Source of the DNA: CAZVFX01 sp964626565 | GTDB lineage: Bacteria > Myxococcota_A > UBA9042 > CAIXZC01 | Direction: 5' to 3' | Assembly: GCA_964626565.1 (NCBI GenBank) | Contig: CAZVFX010000126.1 | Location: 1-20,558 of the forward strand | DNA: 20,558 bases | Shown: positions 1 through 7,413 of the stretch, piece after piece | How the letters are laid out: every line of letters starts with the position of its first letter | Position numbering within the stretch: position 1 is the first letter of the stretch | Program-made: the position numbers and the translations under genes | The notes under the pieces: model-generated | Databases searched by the model: none | What the model saw: only the letters and a program-made list of their open reading frames with translations | Told to the model about the DNA's origin: nothing

Positions 1-2307
1 ACCTGCGACAAGGGGATCTGCTCCGGGGGTCAACCGCCCGACTGCGAAGACGGTGACCCGTGCACGGACGACACGTGTGACTTTCTGGAGGGGTGCGAGC
101 ACACTCTGCATTCGGGCCCATGCGAAGACGGTGACCCATGCACTGTCGGGGAGACTTGCAACAATGGGGACTGTGGGGGGGGCGAGAAGGTCGTCTGCGA
201 TGATGGAAATCCCTGCACCGATGATGCATGCAGTTCGGCCGAGGGATGCGTCCACCTGCCCCACGGCAAGCCGTGCGACGACGGTGATCCCTGCACCGAC
301 GGTGACTTGTGCTTTGAGGGAGAATGCATGCCGGGAACGTCGGTGGTTTGTCTTCCGTGCGAAAGCGACCTGGACTGCTTCGAATACGACGACGGCAACC
401 TGTGCAACGGCCTGCTGGCGTGCCTGGAGGGGCTTTGTGAGGCCGTGCCGGGTTCTTTTGTGGTCTGTCCGGACGACGACGAGGACGACTGTGTCATTCC
501 GGAGTGCGAGGCCGGGACAGGGGAGTGTGTTTCTGGTCCCGTACCGGGCTGGAAGCTATGCGACGACGGTGATAAGTGCACCCTTGACGACATTTGCGTG
601 GACGGAGTTTGTACCGGAAAGTCCGTCAACTGCAATGACGGCAATTTCTGCACGCAGGACTCTTGCGCTCCTGACACAGGTTGCCTTCACGAAGTTGTCG
701 TGTGCCAAGACGGGAGCGCCTGCACGTTCGACGGTTGCGATCCGAACAGCGGGTGTACATTCGTCCCAGTGGATTGCGACGATGGCGAGTCATGCAGTGA
801 GGACTCCTGCCTGCCGGAAGTCGGCTGCGCGCACAAGCCGGTAGAAGACAGCGTCCCCTGCCCCGATGCCTTCGGGTGGCTGTGCCAGGACGGTGCGTGC
901 GGGCCGCCTCCATGTGTACCGAATTGCGATGGGAAGGTGTGCGGTGGGGATGGATGTGAGGGTACTTGCGGCGAGTGTATCGACGAACAGGATGAGTGTC
1001 TCGAAGGAATCTGCGTCTGCGCACCGGATTGCGAAGAGAAGGAGTGTGGAGACAACGGCTGTGGCGGGAGTTGCGGGGACTGCGATGACGATGAATGGTG
1101 TACGGTCGATCAATGTAATGCCACCTCGCAGGTCTGCGGCCATACTCCCGTCGCAGACGGTTTGGTTTGCGACGACGACAAGGCGCATACCGTGAACGAG
1201 ACATGCGTGGCTGGCGTTTGCGACGGTGAGATCATCTGTGTTCCTGACCCTATCTGCGACAGCCTTTCCGACACCTGCACCGGCCCCCTCTGTCGGTTCG
1301 GCAGCGTCTGTCTGCCCCTGGAGCCGCCGGTCGAATGCGACCCGAGCCAGAACAGTTCCTGCGAGGGCAACCAGTGCAACCCTGAAACCGGCCAGTGCGA
1401 GCAGGCACCATGGAACGACGGATTCCGTTGCACCGATGGGGATCCCTACACCGTTGATGACACATGCCAGCAAGGTGAATGTCTGGGAGTGCCGGGGAAC
1501 CCATCATGCATCTCAGACCAGAACTGCCCAGACGTCGTCGGCTCCTGTGGATACGTCCCTTTTCCCGGGCAACAGTGGGACTGGTGCGGGCATTTCTGTT
1601 TGGAGGACGGCGAGTGCCACACACTCTGGAATCATATGGCCTCATCGTGTGCCCATACCAGCTACGCTATCTGCCCATGGGGTTGGGACCCGTGCTACGA
1701 CTGGGGATGCGATCCTGGCCCTTACGCTGGGTGCATGCCCTATCCGTTCTTTGAGTGTTGTGCCAGTGCCCTGGACTGCGACGACGATGAAGTCTGCACC
1801 ATCGATTCATGCCTGATACACTCCTGCCATCATCAACCCGATGGAGTCGTGCTATATCCTTTGGATATCCCACCCTCGTACTATCATTTCCAGTCGGGAA
1901 CAACTGATGACTGGAACCAGTGGATGATATTCATCCCTGATCGATTTGATCTCTACGTCTCGCTTTATCCGGCGACAAGCCGGCTGCGGACCTGGATATC
2001 CCTTCCTCCGGTTATCCTGCCCGAAGCGAAGCCTTCTCAGCTTCAGTTCCAGGTGTCGATGGGGGCCGTTGGCTATCTTTGCAGCAACAACACGCTACAC
2101 GTACTCATCGACGATACAATTGTCGACACATTCTCCGTCGATGATGCCGAGTTCGCCCGGATTCCCGTTGTCCTGGATCTGACTCCCTGGGCTGGTCAAG
2201 CCATCAGCGTGACGTTCGAGTTTGACAGCCATGACTGTCTGCAGGTCAACTATGGGCACATCGATGTCCGAAATGTGAGAGTCATATCTCCAGAGTGTTC
2301 GCCGTAG
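1..2307 (+). CDS. Cys-rich repeat surface/secreted protein, 5'-truncated by window edge
   Basis: The reading frame is open from base 1 to the TAG at 2305-2307, so 768 codons are visible and the true start and signal peptide lie outside the window. The first internal ATG (307) is only a codon within a continuing repeat. Visible residues 1-290 are tandem Cys-rich modules of the type CDDGDPCTxxDxCxxGxC. Two CxPxC-K-CGxxGCxGxCGxC modules follow (about residues 303-365), then more Cys-rich sequence and a Trp/Tyr/Cys-rich patch at about 515-590. From about 617 to 768 there are few Cys and an alternating beta-strand pattern, which I infer to be a jelly-roll-like terminal domain. Such repeats are common in extracytoplasmic proteins of Myxococcota and relatives; their biochemical role is unknown. 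The Cys modules align co-linearly with those of the lipoprotein at 15133-18114. Adhesion or matrix binding is an inference only. Confidence 0.85.
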   Translation, partial: TCDKGICSGGQPPDCEDGDPCTDDTCDFLEGCEHTLHSGPCEDGDPCTVGETCNNGDCGGGEKVVCDDGNPCTDDACSSAEGCVHLPHGKPCDDGDPCTDGDLCFEGECMPGTSVVCLPCESDLDCFEYDDGNLCNGLLACLEGLCEAVPGSFVVCPDDDEDDCVIPECEAGTGECVSGPVPGWKLCDDGDKCTLDDICVDGVCTGKSVNCNDGNFCTQDSCAPDTGCLHEVVVCQDGSACTFDGCDPNSGCTFVPVDCDDGESCSEDSCLPEVGCAHKPVEDSVPCPDAFGWLCQDGACGPPPCVPNCDGKVCGGDGCEGTCGECIDEQDECLEGICVCAPDCEEKECGDNGCGGSCGDCDDDEWCTVDQCNATSQVCGHTPVADGLVCDDDKAHTVNETCVAGVCDGEIICVPDPICDSLSDTCTGPLCRFGSVCLPLEPPVECDPSQNSSCEGNQCNPETGQCEQAPWNDGFRCTDGDPYTVDDTCQQGECLGVPGNPSCISDQNCPDVVGSCGYVPFPGQQWDWCGHFCLEDGECHTLWNHMASSCAHTSYAICPWGWDPCYDWGCDPGPYAGCMPYPFFECCASALDCDDDEVCTIDSCLIHSCHHQPDGVVLYPLDIPPSYYHFQSGTTDDWNQWMIFIPDRFDLYVSLYPATSRLRTWISLPPVILPEAKPSQLQFQVSMGAVGYLCSNNTLHVLIDDTIVDTFSVDDAEFARIPVVLDLTPWAGQAISVTFEFDSHDCLQVNYGHIDVRNVRVISPECSP

Positions 2308-2594
2308 AATGGTAACTACCGATCCCAGCTCGCGGCCAATCTGATCAGCGTTGTACCCGTGAGCCACAATTATCCATTCTGCCCTTGTCCAGGGTCGCTC
2401 ACACCGGGTTCAACTGGGTGGATTTCGCGTTTTCGCGAGTACCTCTCGCCGTGGCCTTGAAGGGCGTGATCTTCCTTCGTCATCGCGTACACTTCGCGTA
2501 TGCTTTTTCCCGACTTAGCGGGATTTACCCAGCCCAGCGGGACTCAACGGGCCTTGAAATGATTGGTTTCTTGGTACCCCTCGTCGGGGCGTGA

Positions 2595-2611
2595 CAACCT
2601 TGCCAAGGTTG
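2595..2611. promoter_or_regulatory. Perfect odd palindrome, possible operator
   Basis: CAACCTTG-C-CAAGGTTG is a perfect 8-bp inverted repeat around a single C, about 60 bp upstream of the candidate -35 box of the 2734-6494 operon. There is no following T-tract, so a repressor/activator site is more likely than a terminator. The binding protein is unknown. Confidence 0.4.
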
Positions 2612-2671
2612 ACGTCGGCTGCGGAGATGAGGGACAGGTGCCGGGGCCGGATCACCAGCCGTCGATATCCC

Positions 2672-2700
2672 TTGACACCTATGGTGTGAAGTCCAAAACT
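2672..2700 (+). promoter_or_regulatory. Candidate sigma70-type promoter of the MopE-like/fibre operon
   Basis: A perfect TTGACA (2672-2677) is followed after 17 bp by the weak -10 AAAACT (2695-2700). It lies about 35 bp upstream of the ATG at 2734. The -10 matches the consensus at only three positions, so the call is tentative. Confidence 0.3.
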
Positions 2701-2733
2701 GGAAGCGATTGAAACCAGAGATGGAGTGTCCAT

Positions 2734-4656
2734 ATGACGAAACGGCTACGCATGAAGGCGTACTTCTTCGCCGGGCTGCTGCTGCTGGGCGGGGCCCCGC
2801 CGGGCTGCGGCGGGGAAGGCTCGGTAGTGGAGGAGGCGGACCTCGGGTTCGAGGAGGTTCTTCCCGACCAGGTCAACGATTTGTCGGTAGAGCCGCCTGA
2901 GGATCTGTTCCAGGACACGGGAGGCGGGGAAGAACTCGTCTTCCAGCCCGTTGAAATCTGGGATTTCGGGTCCGATATGCCCGACCCGTGGGGAGACTGG
3001 AACAAGCCGTGCGCGGGCAATGCCAACTGCGACAGCGGGTTTTGCCTCGCCCTCAATGAAGATGAGTCGGTGTGCACGGTCACGTGCGTCGAGGAGTGCC
3101 CTTCCGACTGGCACTGCAAGGGGGTGGAGACGCCTCCCGACTGGACGTTCGTCTGCATCCCCCCTTCCGGCAATCTGTGCCAACAGTGTGAGACCGATGC
3201 AGACTGCTTGTACAAAGGGGACCTGTGTCTTGAAATTGGGGCCACGGGGAGCTACTGCGGCGTCGACTGTTCCGAAGGGCAGCCATGTCCGGAGCACTAC
3301 TCGTGCATCAACGTGGAGCCGATGGGGAAGGAAGGAAGCCAGTGCTTCCCCGACACCGGAAGCTGCGAGTGCACCTGGGAGCTTGACGGCACGACTCAGG
3401 AATGCTCTATCTCCAACCAGTTCGGAAAATGCTTCGGCGATGAGCTTTGCGACGGGCCGAAAGGGTGGACTGAATGCGGTGCGGCGGTGCCGGCGCCGGA
3501 GACGTGCGAGGGAACGGACGAGGATTGCGACGGCGAAGTCGACGAGGGCCTCAATCCCATTCCGTGCACGTCGGCCAATGAGTTCGGCGTATGCGAGGGA
3601 ACGGCCACGTGCGTGGGCGCCGAGGGCTGGTACTGCGACGCCAAGGACCCTTCCCCGGAAGAGTGCGACGGCGTGGACAACGACTGCGACGGGAGCATCG
3701 ATGAGGAGTTCACCGTGGTTCCCGAGGAGTGCGATGGGCTGGACCAGGACTGCGACGGGTTCATCGACGAAGGGTACACCGATTTCGACGGGGACCAGGA
3801 AGCTGACTGCGTGGACCCGGACGACGACAACGACGGGGCGCTGGATGATGTTGACTGTGACCCGCTGAACCCCGAAATCGGCCCGGGGGAAGTTGAAAAA
3901 TGCGACGGCAAAGACAACGACTGCGACGGCGTCGTCGACAACGATTTTCCCGACTCGGACGATGATGGTATCGCAGACTGCGTTGACGGCGACACCGACC
4001 AGGACGGCGTCCCCGATAGCGTAGATAATTGTGTTGATGTAGAGAATCCGGGGCAGGCGAACAGCGACAACGACTCGTTGGGGAACGCTTGCGATGCGGA
4101 CGACGACAACGACGGGGTGCTTGATGAAGATGACAATTGCCCCGAAAAAACCAATCAGGACCAGGGCGACATGGATGAAGATGGTCTGGGCGACGCGTGT
4201 GACCCGGACATGGATGGTGACGGTGTCGCCAACGAATTCGACTGCGGCCCCATCAACCCGGGGGTCTATCCCGGGGCGGTGGAAGAGTGCAACGGCCTGG
4301 ACGATAACTGCAACACGTTGCTCGACGAGGGCTTCCCGGACACCGATTTCGATCAGTTGGCCGACTGCATCGATCCCGACGACGACGGCGACCTGGACCC
4401 GGACATCACCGACTGTGCACCACTCGATCCGGACGTGCATGTTGGGGCGGTTGAACAATGCGATGGGCTGGACAACAACTGCAACGACAGCGCGGATGAG
4501 GGATGCCCTGCGGTGACCTTCACCATCCGGGAACGCACCGGATTCTATTCAGTGGAAGCTGAAGGATACCGGGTGAACATGAGCATCGGGGAACCGGTAA
4601 CGGGTACGGTGAGCAATCAAAACGCAGGCTACATTTTGACCTGGGGGATAAAATGA
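2734..4656 (+). CDS. Lipoprotein with Cys-rich N-terminus, six MopE-type metal-binding motifs and TSP3-like repeats
   Basis: A 640-residue protein starting at ATG 2734, with GGAG 7 bp upstream. Residues 1-25 form a signal peptide with a hydrophobic core ending PPGC, a plausible though non-classical lipobox, so an exported lipoprotein is likely. Residues 85-250 are Cys-rich (C-N-x-C-SGxC type). Six copies of the E-x-C-x-G-x-D-x-x-C-x-x-x-x-D-E motif follow, at about 256, 309, 331, 388, 514 and 574. This motif defines the putative metal-binding family named after MopE, the copper-regulated surface protein of Methylococcus. Between them, residues 407-510 carry Asp-rich DxDxDG repeats of thrombospondin type 3 style, expected to bind calcium. 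The last 48 residues form a short Cys-free tail. The stop overlaps the next start (ATGA), implying translational coupling with the fibre-like protein. Metal binding is a family inference; the ligand and partner are unknown. Confidence 0.9.
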   Translation: MTKRLRMKAYFFAGLLLLGGAPPGCGGEGSVVEEADLGFEEVLPDQVNDLSVEPPEDLFQDTGGGEELVFQPVEIWDFGSDMPDPWGDWNKPCAGNANCDSGFCLALNEDESVCTVTCVEECPSDWHCKGVETPPDWTFVCIPPSGNLCQQCETDADCLYKGDLCLEIGATGSYCGVDCSEGQPCPEHYSCINVEPMGKEGSQCFPDTGSCECTWELDGTTQECSISNQFGKCFGDELCDGPKGWTECGAAVPAPETCEGTDEDCDGEVDEGLNPIPCTSANEFGVCEGTATCVGAEGWYCDAKDPSPEECDGVDNDCDGSIDEEFTVVPEECDGLDQDCDGFIDEGYTDFDGDQEADCVDPDDDNDGALDDVDCDPLNPEIGPGEVEKCDGKDNDCDGVVDNDFPDSDDDGIADCVDGDTDQDGVPDSVDNCVDVENPGQANSDNDSLGNACDADDDNDGVLDEDDNCPEKTNQDQGDMDEDGLGDACDPDMDGDGVANEFDCGPINPGVYPGAVEECNGLDDNCNTLLDEGFPDTDFDQLADCIDPDDDGDLDPDITDCAPLDPDVHVGAVEQCDGLDNNCNDSADEGCPAVTFTIRERTGFYSVEAEGYRVNMSIGEPVTGTVSNQNAGYILTWGIK

Positions 4657-6494
4657 GCAGATCATTTACAATAGCAGTTGTGTTGTTGGCGCTGGCGACG
4701 ACGTTCTCGAGCCCCGCCCGGGCTGCCTGGGGCACGTCTGAGATCGCGGTTGAGGGAGAGTTGAAGAACCTGGCCGGCGAGGCGGTAGAGGGACCGGTGA
4801 ACCTGCAGTTCTTCCTGTTCACATCGCCGGGCGCTCCCGACCCGGTCTGGTCCGAGGTGCACTGGGCTGTGCCTCTCGACAACGGGCGGTTCTCCGCAGT
4901 GTTGGGCTCCGACGTGCCGTTGGACGACCCGGCGGTATTCGAGGCCTACCCCGACCTGTGGGTCTCACTATCCATCGACGGAGGGGAGGAGATGCCCCGG
5001 CGGGAGCTTACCGCGGTGGGATACGCGATGCAGGCGCGGCATGCGGAGACGTGTGAGACAGTTGCCGGGGCCGTCGGAGATATCGCTTGCGACGGCTGCG
5101 TGGGTTCCGGCGACCTTGCCGAGGGTTCAGTGCAACTTTCCCACCTTTCGGGTGCGGGATGTGCTGCAGGACAAGTGCTGCGGTACGACGGCGGCTGGGA
5201 GTGTTCCACCGACCTCGTTCTCACCGAGCCGCAGGTGGATGAGTATGCCGAGAACAACGGCTATGCCAAGACCGGCGAACTGGCTACGGTGGCGTTGTCG
5301 GGCGATTTCGGCGATTTGACCGGCGTTCCCGACGATCTTGCCGATGGGGACGACGACACCACGTACAGTGCGGGCAAGGGGTTGATGCTGAACGTGGACA
5401 CCTTCTCTCTATCCACGGCGGGATGCACGGCCGGAGAGGTGCTGAAGCGCAACGGCGACAATACCACGTGGGAGTGTGTAGCCGACAACGACAGTGGCGA
5501 CGTAACTGCGGTGGAAACCGGTCCAGGTCTCACCGGGGGCGGACAGAGCGGAGACCTGACTCTGGCTGCCGACCTGTCAGCACTTCAGGCCAGAGTGTCA
5601 CAGGGGTGCGAGCCGGGCAGTTCCATCCGGGTAATCGCGGCGGACGGCTCCGTGTCCTGCGAGACGGACAGTGACAGCGGCGACGTCACCGCGGTGGAAG
5701 CTGGTGAGGGCCTCACCGGCGGCGGACAGAGCGGAGAGCTGACCCTGGCCGCGGACCAGGCGACCATTGAGGGCTGGGCCAAGGGAGTGACATATGACAC
5801 GCCCCAGGAGCTCACCGACGCGCTGGACGCCACGTACGTGAACGAAGGGCAGGGCGGATCCATCTCGGGGGCCATGCTCCAGGCCAACTCGGTGACCTCG
5901 GCGACGATTACCGACGGCACTATCACCGGTGACGACCTGGCGGACGGTTCGGTGACCGCGGCGAAGATCTCCGGCAGTGTCGGACGAGATATTTTCGTGC
6001 GCTGGGGCGGCAACGGCACATGCCCCGGGGACACGGACACCATCTACACCGGCTTCATGTTCGCCAACCATCACGGCCACTCCTCCGGCCCCAACCCCAT
6101 ATGCATTGCGCCGGGAGACCCCGGACCCTCGTCAACCAGCTCCAGCGACCAGGCCCACGTCATGTCCATCGATCACCAGACCGGCACCGGGGTGCAGCAG
6201 ACCCAGGCGCTCAAGTGCGCGGTCTGCCTGGCTCAGAAATCCCCCTGCCTGGTGGTGTGGGGCACCGACGACTGCCCCGCCTCTTTCGACAAGCAATACG
6301 ACGGCTTTTCGTTCGGCAGCCATTATTCGCACGGTTCTACCGAGCGAGTGTGCGTGGAGAACGACGGCAGCAGCGGGCTCGGCAACACGAGCAACTACAT
6401 CTACATCACTACAGTGGAGCAGTCGCCGCCCGGCCAGGGCGGCAACTATCCTACGACCAGAGCAGTCCGCTGCGCGGAGTGTTGTTTGCAGTAG
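4653..6494 (+). CDS. Secreted fibre-like protein with C-terminal short-chain collagen C4-like module
   Basis: A 613-residue protein starting at ATG 4653 inside the ATGA overlap with the upstream lipoprotein gene. Residues 1-24 are a typical Sec signal peptide cleaved near ARA-AWG. Residues 25-130 match the widespread export-associated beta domain that reads 'G-x-L-x-N-x-x-G-x-P-V ... G-x-F-S-A-V-L-G ... P-R-x-x-L-x-x-V-x-Y-A'. Residues about 150-440 hold tail-fibre-like repeats, including two copies of SGDVTAVE-x-G-x-GLTGGGQSG, and end in DGSVTAAKISG. From residue 446 two tandem units of about 80 residues share WG-x-x-x-CP, Y-x-GF-x-F, H-x-H, C-x and a closing CA-x-C. This pattern resembles the C4/spongin short-chain collagen module of sponges, cnidarians and Trichoplax. 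There is no Gly-X-Y helix. I infer an extracellular adhesive or structural protein acting with the coupled MopE-like lipoprotein. Confidence 0.85.
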   Translation: MSRSFTIAVVLLALATTFSSPARAAWGTSEIAVEGELKNLAGEAVEGPVNLQFFLFTSPGAPDPVWSEVHWAVPLDNGRFSAVLGSDVPLDDPAVFEAYPDLWVSLSIDGGEEMPRRELTAVGYAMQARHAETCETVAGAVGDIACDGCVGSGDLAEGSVQLSHLSGAGCAAGQVLRYDGGWECSTDLVLTEPQVDEYAENNGYAKTGELATVALSGDFGDLTGVPDDLADGDDDTTYSAGKGLMLNVDTFSLSTAGCTAGEVLKRNGDNTTWECVADNDSGDVTAVETGPGLTGGGQSGDLTLAADLSALQARVSQGCEPGSSIRVIAADGSVSCETDSDSGDVTAVEAGEGLTGGGQSGELTLAADQATIEGWAKGVTYDTPQELTDALDATYVNEGQGGSISGAMLQANSVTSATITDGTITGDDLADGSVTAAKISGSVGRDIFVRWGGNGTCPGDTDTIYTGFMFANHHGHSSGPNPICIAPGDPGPSSTSSSDQAHVMSIDHQTGTGVQQTQALKCAVCLAQKSPCLVVWGTDDCPASFDKQYDGFSFGSHYSHGSTERVCVENDGSSGLGNTSNYIYITTVEQSPPGQGGNYPTTRAVRCAECCLQ

Positions 6495-6495
6495 A

Positions 6496-6552
6496 TCACA
6501 TCCGCACATGCTAGCCACGACGAAGCCTTGGCGAAGTCGGGTGCAGATGTGA
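6496..6552. terminator. Long imperfect hairpin between convergent genes
   Basis: TCACATCCGCAC (6496-6507) pairs with GTGCAGATGTGA (6541-6552) with one mismatch. Inside it, CGAC-gaa-GCC-tt-GGC-gaa-GTCG forms a second stem with a symmetrical GAA/GAA internal loop. The structure exactly fills the gap between the stop at 6492-6494 and the opposing stop at 6553-6555, so it probably serves as a bidirectional transcription end. It lacks a T-run on either strand, so the mechanism is uncertain. Confidence 0.5.
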
Positions 6553-7413
6553 CTACGGAAGCAACTCCGGATCCACCGGCACTCCGACACTTGTAAACAA
6601 GTTGTTCGGATGGGTGTTCATAGGCCAGCCGGTCACGCGCTTGGCAAAGCTCTTCTCCCCCGGGAGGGTGAACAGCAACTCGATGGGTCCGGGGTCGCAG
6701 TTGGCGACGATAAACATGCCTCGATGCTGGGTTTCGTTGAGCGTGGAATCGGGGATGTGCTGATCAGAGATGTACCACACATCGCCTGAACTGGGAGTCA
6801 CCACCGCGCCGACCACGGTCTCGTAGTCGAGGATGTTGTAGATGGTCCCCTGGACGTAGGCGAACTCGGGCTGCTGGTCGACGATCTTCAGAGGGAACTT
6901 CACCACGTCGGGGTTGAACAGCCGAAGGTTGCTGTGGATATAGGCGCCGTGGAACGGCTTATCGAACTCCCGGATCAGTGGGAACTCCCCAAAGGGGAAG
7001 TCTTCCTCAGCCACGTGCTCCGGACGGTGGGGGAATTCAAAGTAGGCGTCGTAGCCGGCGTCTCCTACGGCGAGGTGGAATGCGAACCCTCCGTTGGGCG
7101 GCACGTCGAATTCGTGGATGGGTAGACCGCAAACGTCGAAGATCTTGATAGTGACATCGCCTGTGTGATGTCCCGGGAACAGGTTATCCCAGGCCATCTC
7201 GTACACCTGTCCGACCACGGAGAGGTCCTGCTCCGCGCCCTCGGACGAGGAGAAACACCACGCCTCTCCTTTGGAGACCTCGGCTCCAATCCCATCTCCG
7301 GCCGCGATATCGGGGGGAAAGAACGACCCCAGGTCGCCGGTCTCCGGCGCGGTTGCTGAGCATGCTGAAAGTGTGCACAGGAGCACGGCCGCAAAGCCGC
7401 TGAACCTAATCAT
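6553..7413 (-). CDS. Uncharacterised lipoprotein coupled to the second esterase
   Basis: The start is ATG at 7413: a GGAG lies 9 nt upstream and the encoded MIRFSGFAAVLLCTLSAC is a textbook lipoprotein signal with lipobox LSAC. That gives 286 residues. The frame is open further upstream, but that part overlaps the 3' end of the esterase gene and has no signal-peptide character. The mature protein is a predicted beta-rich globular domain: a segment of TIKIFD-x-CGLPI type, a PPNGGFAFHL strand and a FEFPHRPEH loop. No family is recognised. The start overlaps the end of the esterase gene by 8 bp, so the two are almost certainly co-translated. The product may assist or anchor the esterase, which is inference from position only. 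Confidence 0.8.
   Translation of the reverse strand: MIRFSGFAAVLLCTLSACSATAPETGDLGSFFPPDIAAGDGIGAEVSKGEAWCFSSSEGAEQDLSVVGQVYEMAWDNLFPGHHTGDVTIKIFDVCGLPIHEFDVPPNGGFAFHLAVGDAGYDAYFEFPHRPEHVAEEDFPFGEFPLIREFDKPFHGAYIHSNLRLFNPDVVKFPLKIVDQQPEFAYVQGTIYNILDYETVVGAVVTPSSGDVWYISDQHIPDSTLNETQHRGMFIVANCDPGPIELLFTLPGEKSFAKRVTGWPMNTHPNNLFTSVGVPVDPELLP

Larger units (their letters stand above)
2308..2733. other. Intergenic spacer of about 430 bp
   Basis: I see no convincing gene here. The short open frames lack a ribosome-binding site and a protein-like composition. The spacer holds several small hairpins, for example TCGCG-TTTT-CGCGA at 2425-2438 and CCCG-acttag-CGGG near 2508-2521. It also holds a perfect 8+1+8 palindrome at 2595-2611 and a candidate promoter at 2672-2700. 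None of the hairpins is followed by a T-run, so no Rho-independent terminator for the upstream gene is evident. Confidence 0.5.

Noticed and set aside
2308..2733. Riboswitch upstream of the MopE-like operon
   Set aside because: I compared it with the remembered GEMM (c-di-GMP) consensus and saw no match; only small unrelated hairpins are present.
2746..4458. Long minus-strand open frame (570 codons) opposite the MopE-like gene
   Set aside because: It mirrors the GAC/GTC-rich Asp repeats of the plus-strand gene, giving a Val/Ile-rich peptide with no signal or start site. It is an antisense shadow.
4653..6494. Prophage tail fibre gene
   Set aside because: The fibre-like repeats resemble phage fibres, but the protein has a Sec signal peptide, an export-associated domain and no phage genes nearby.
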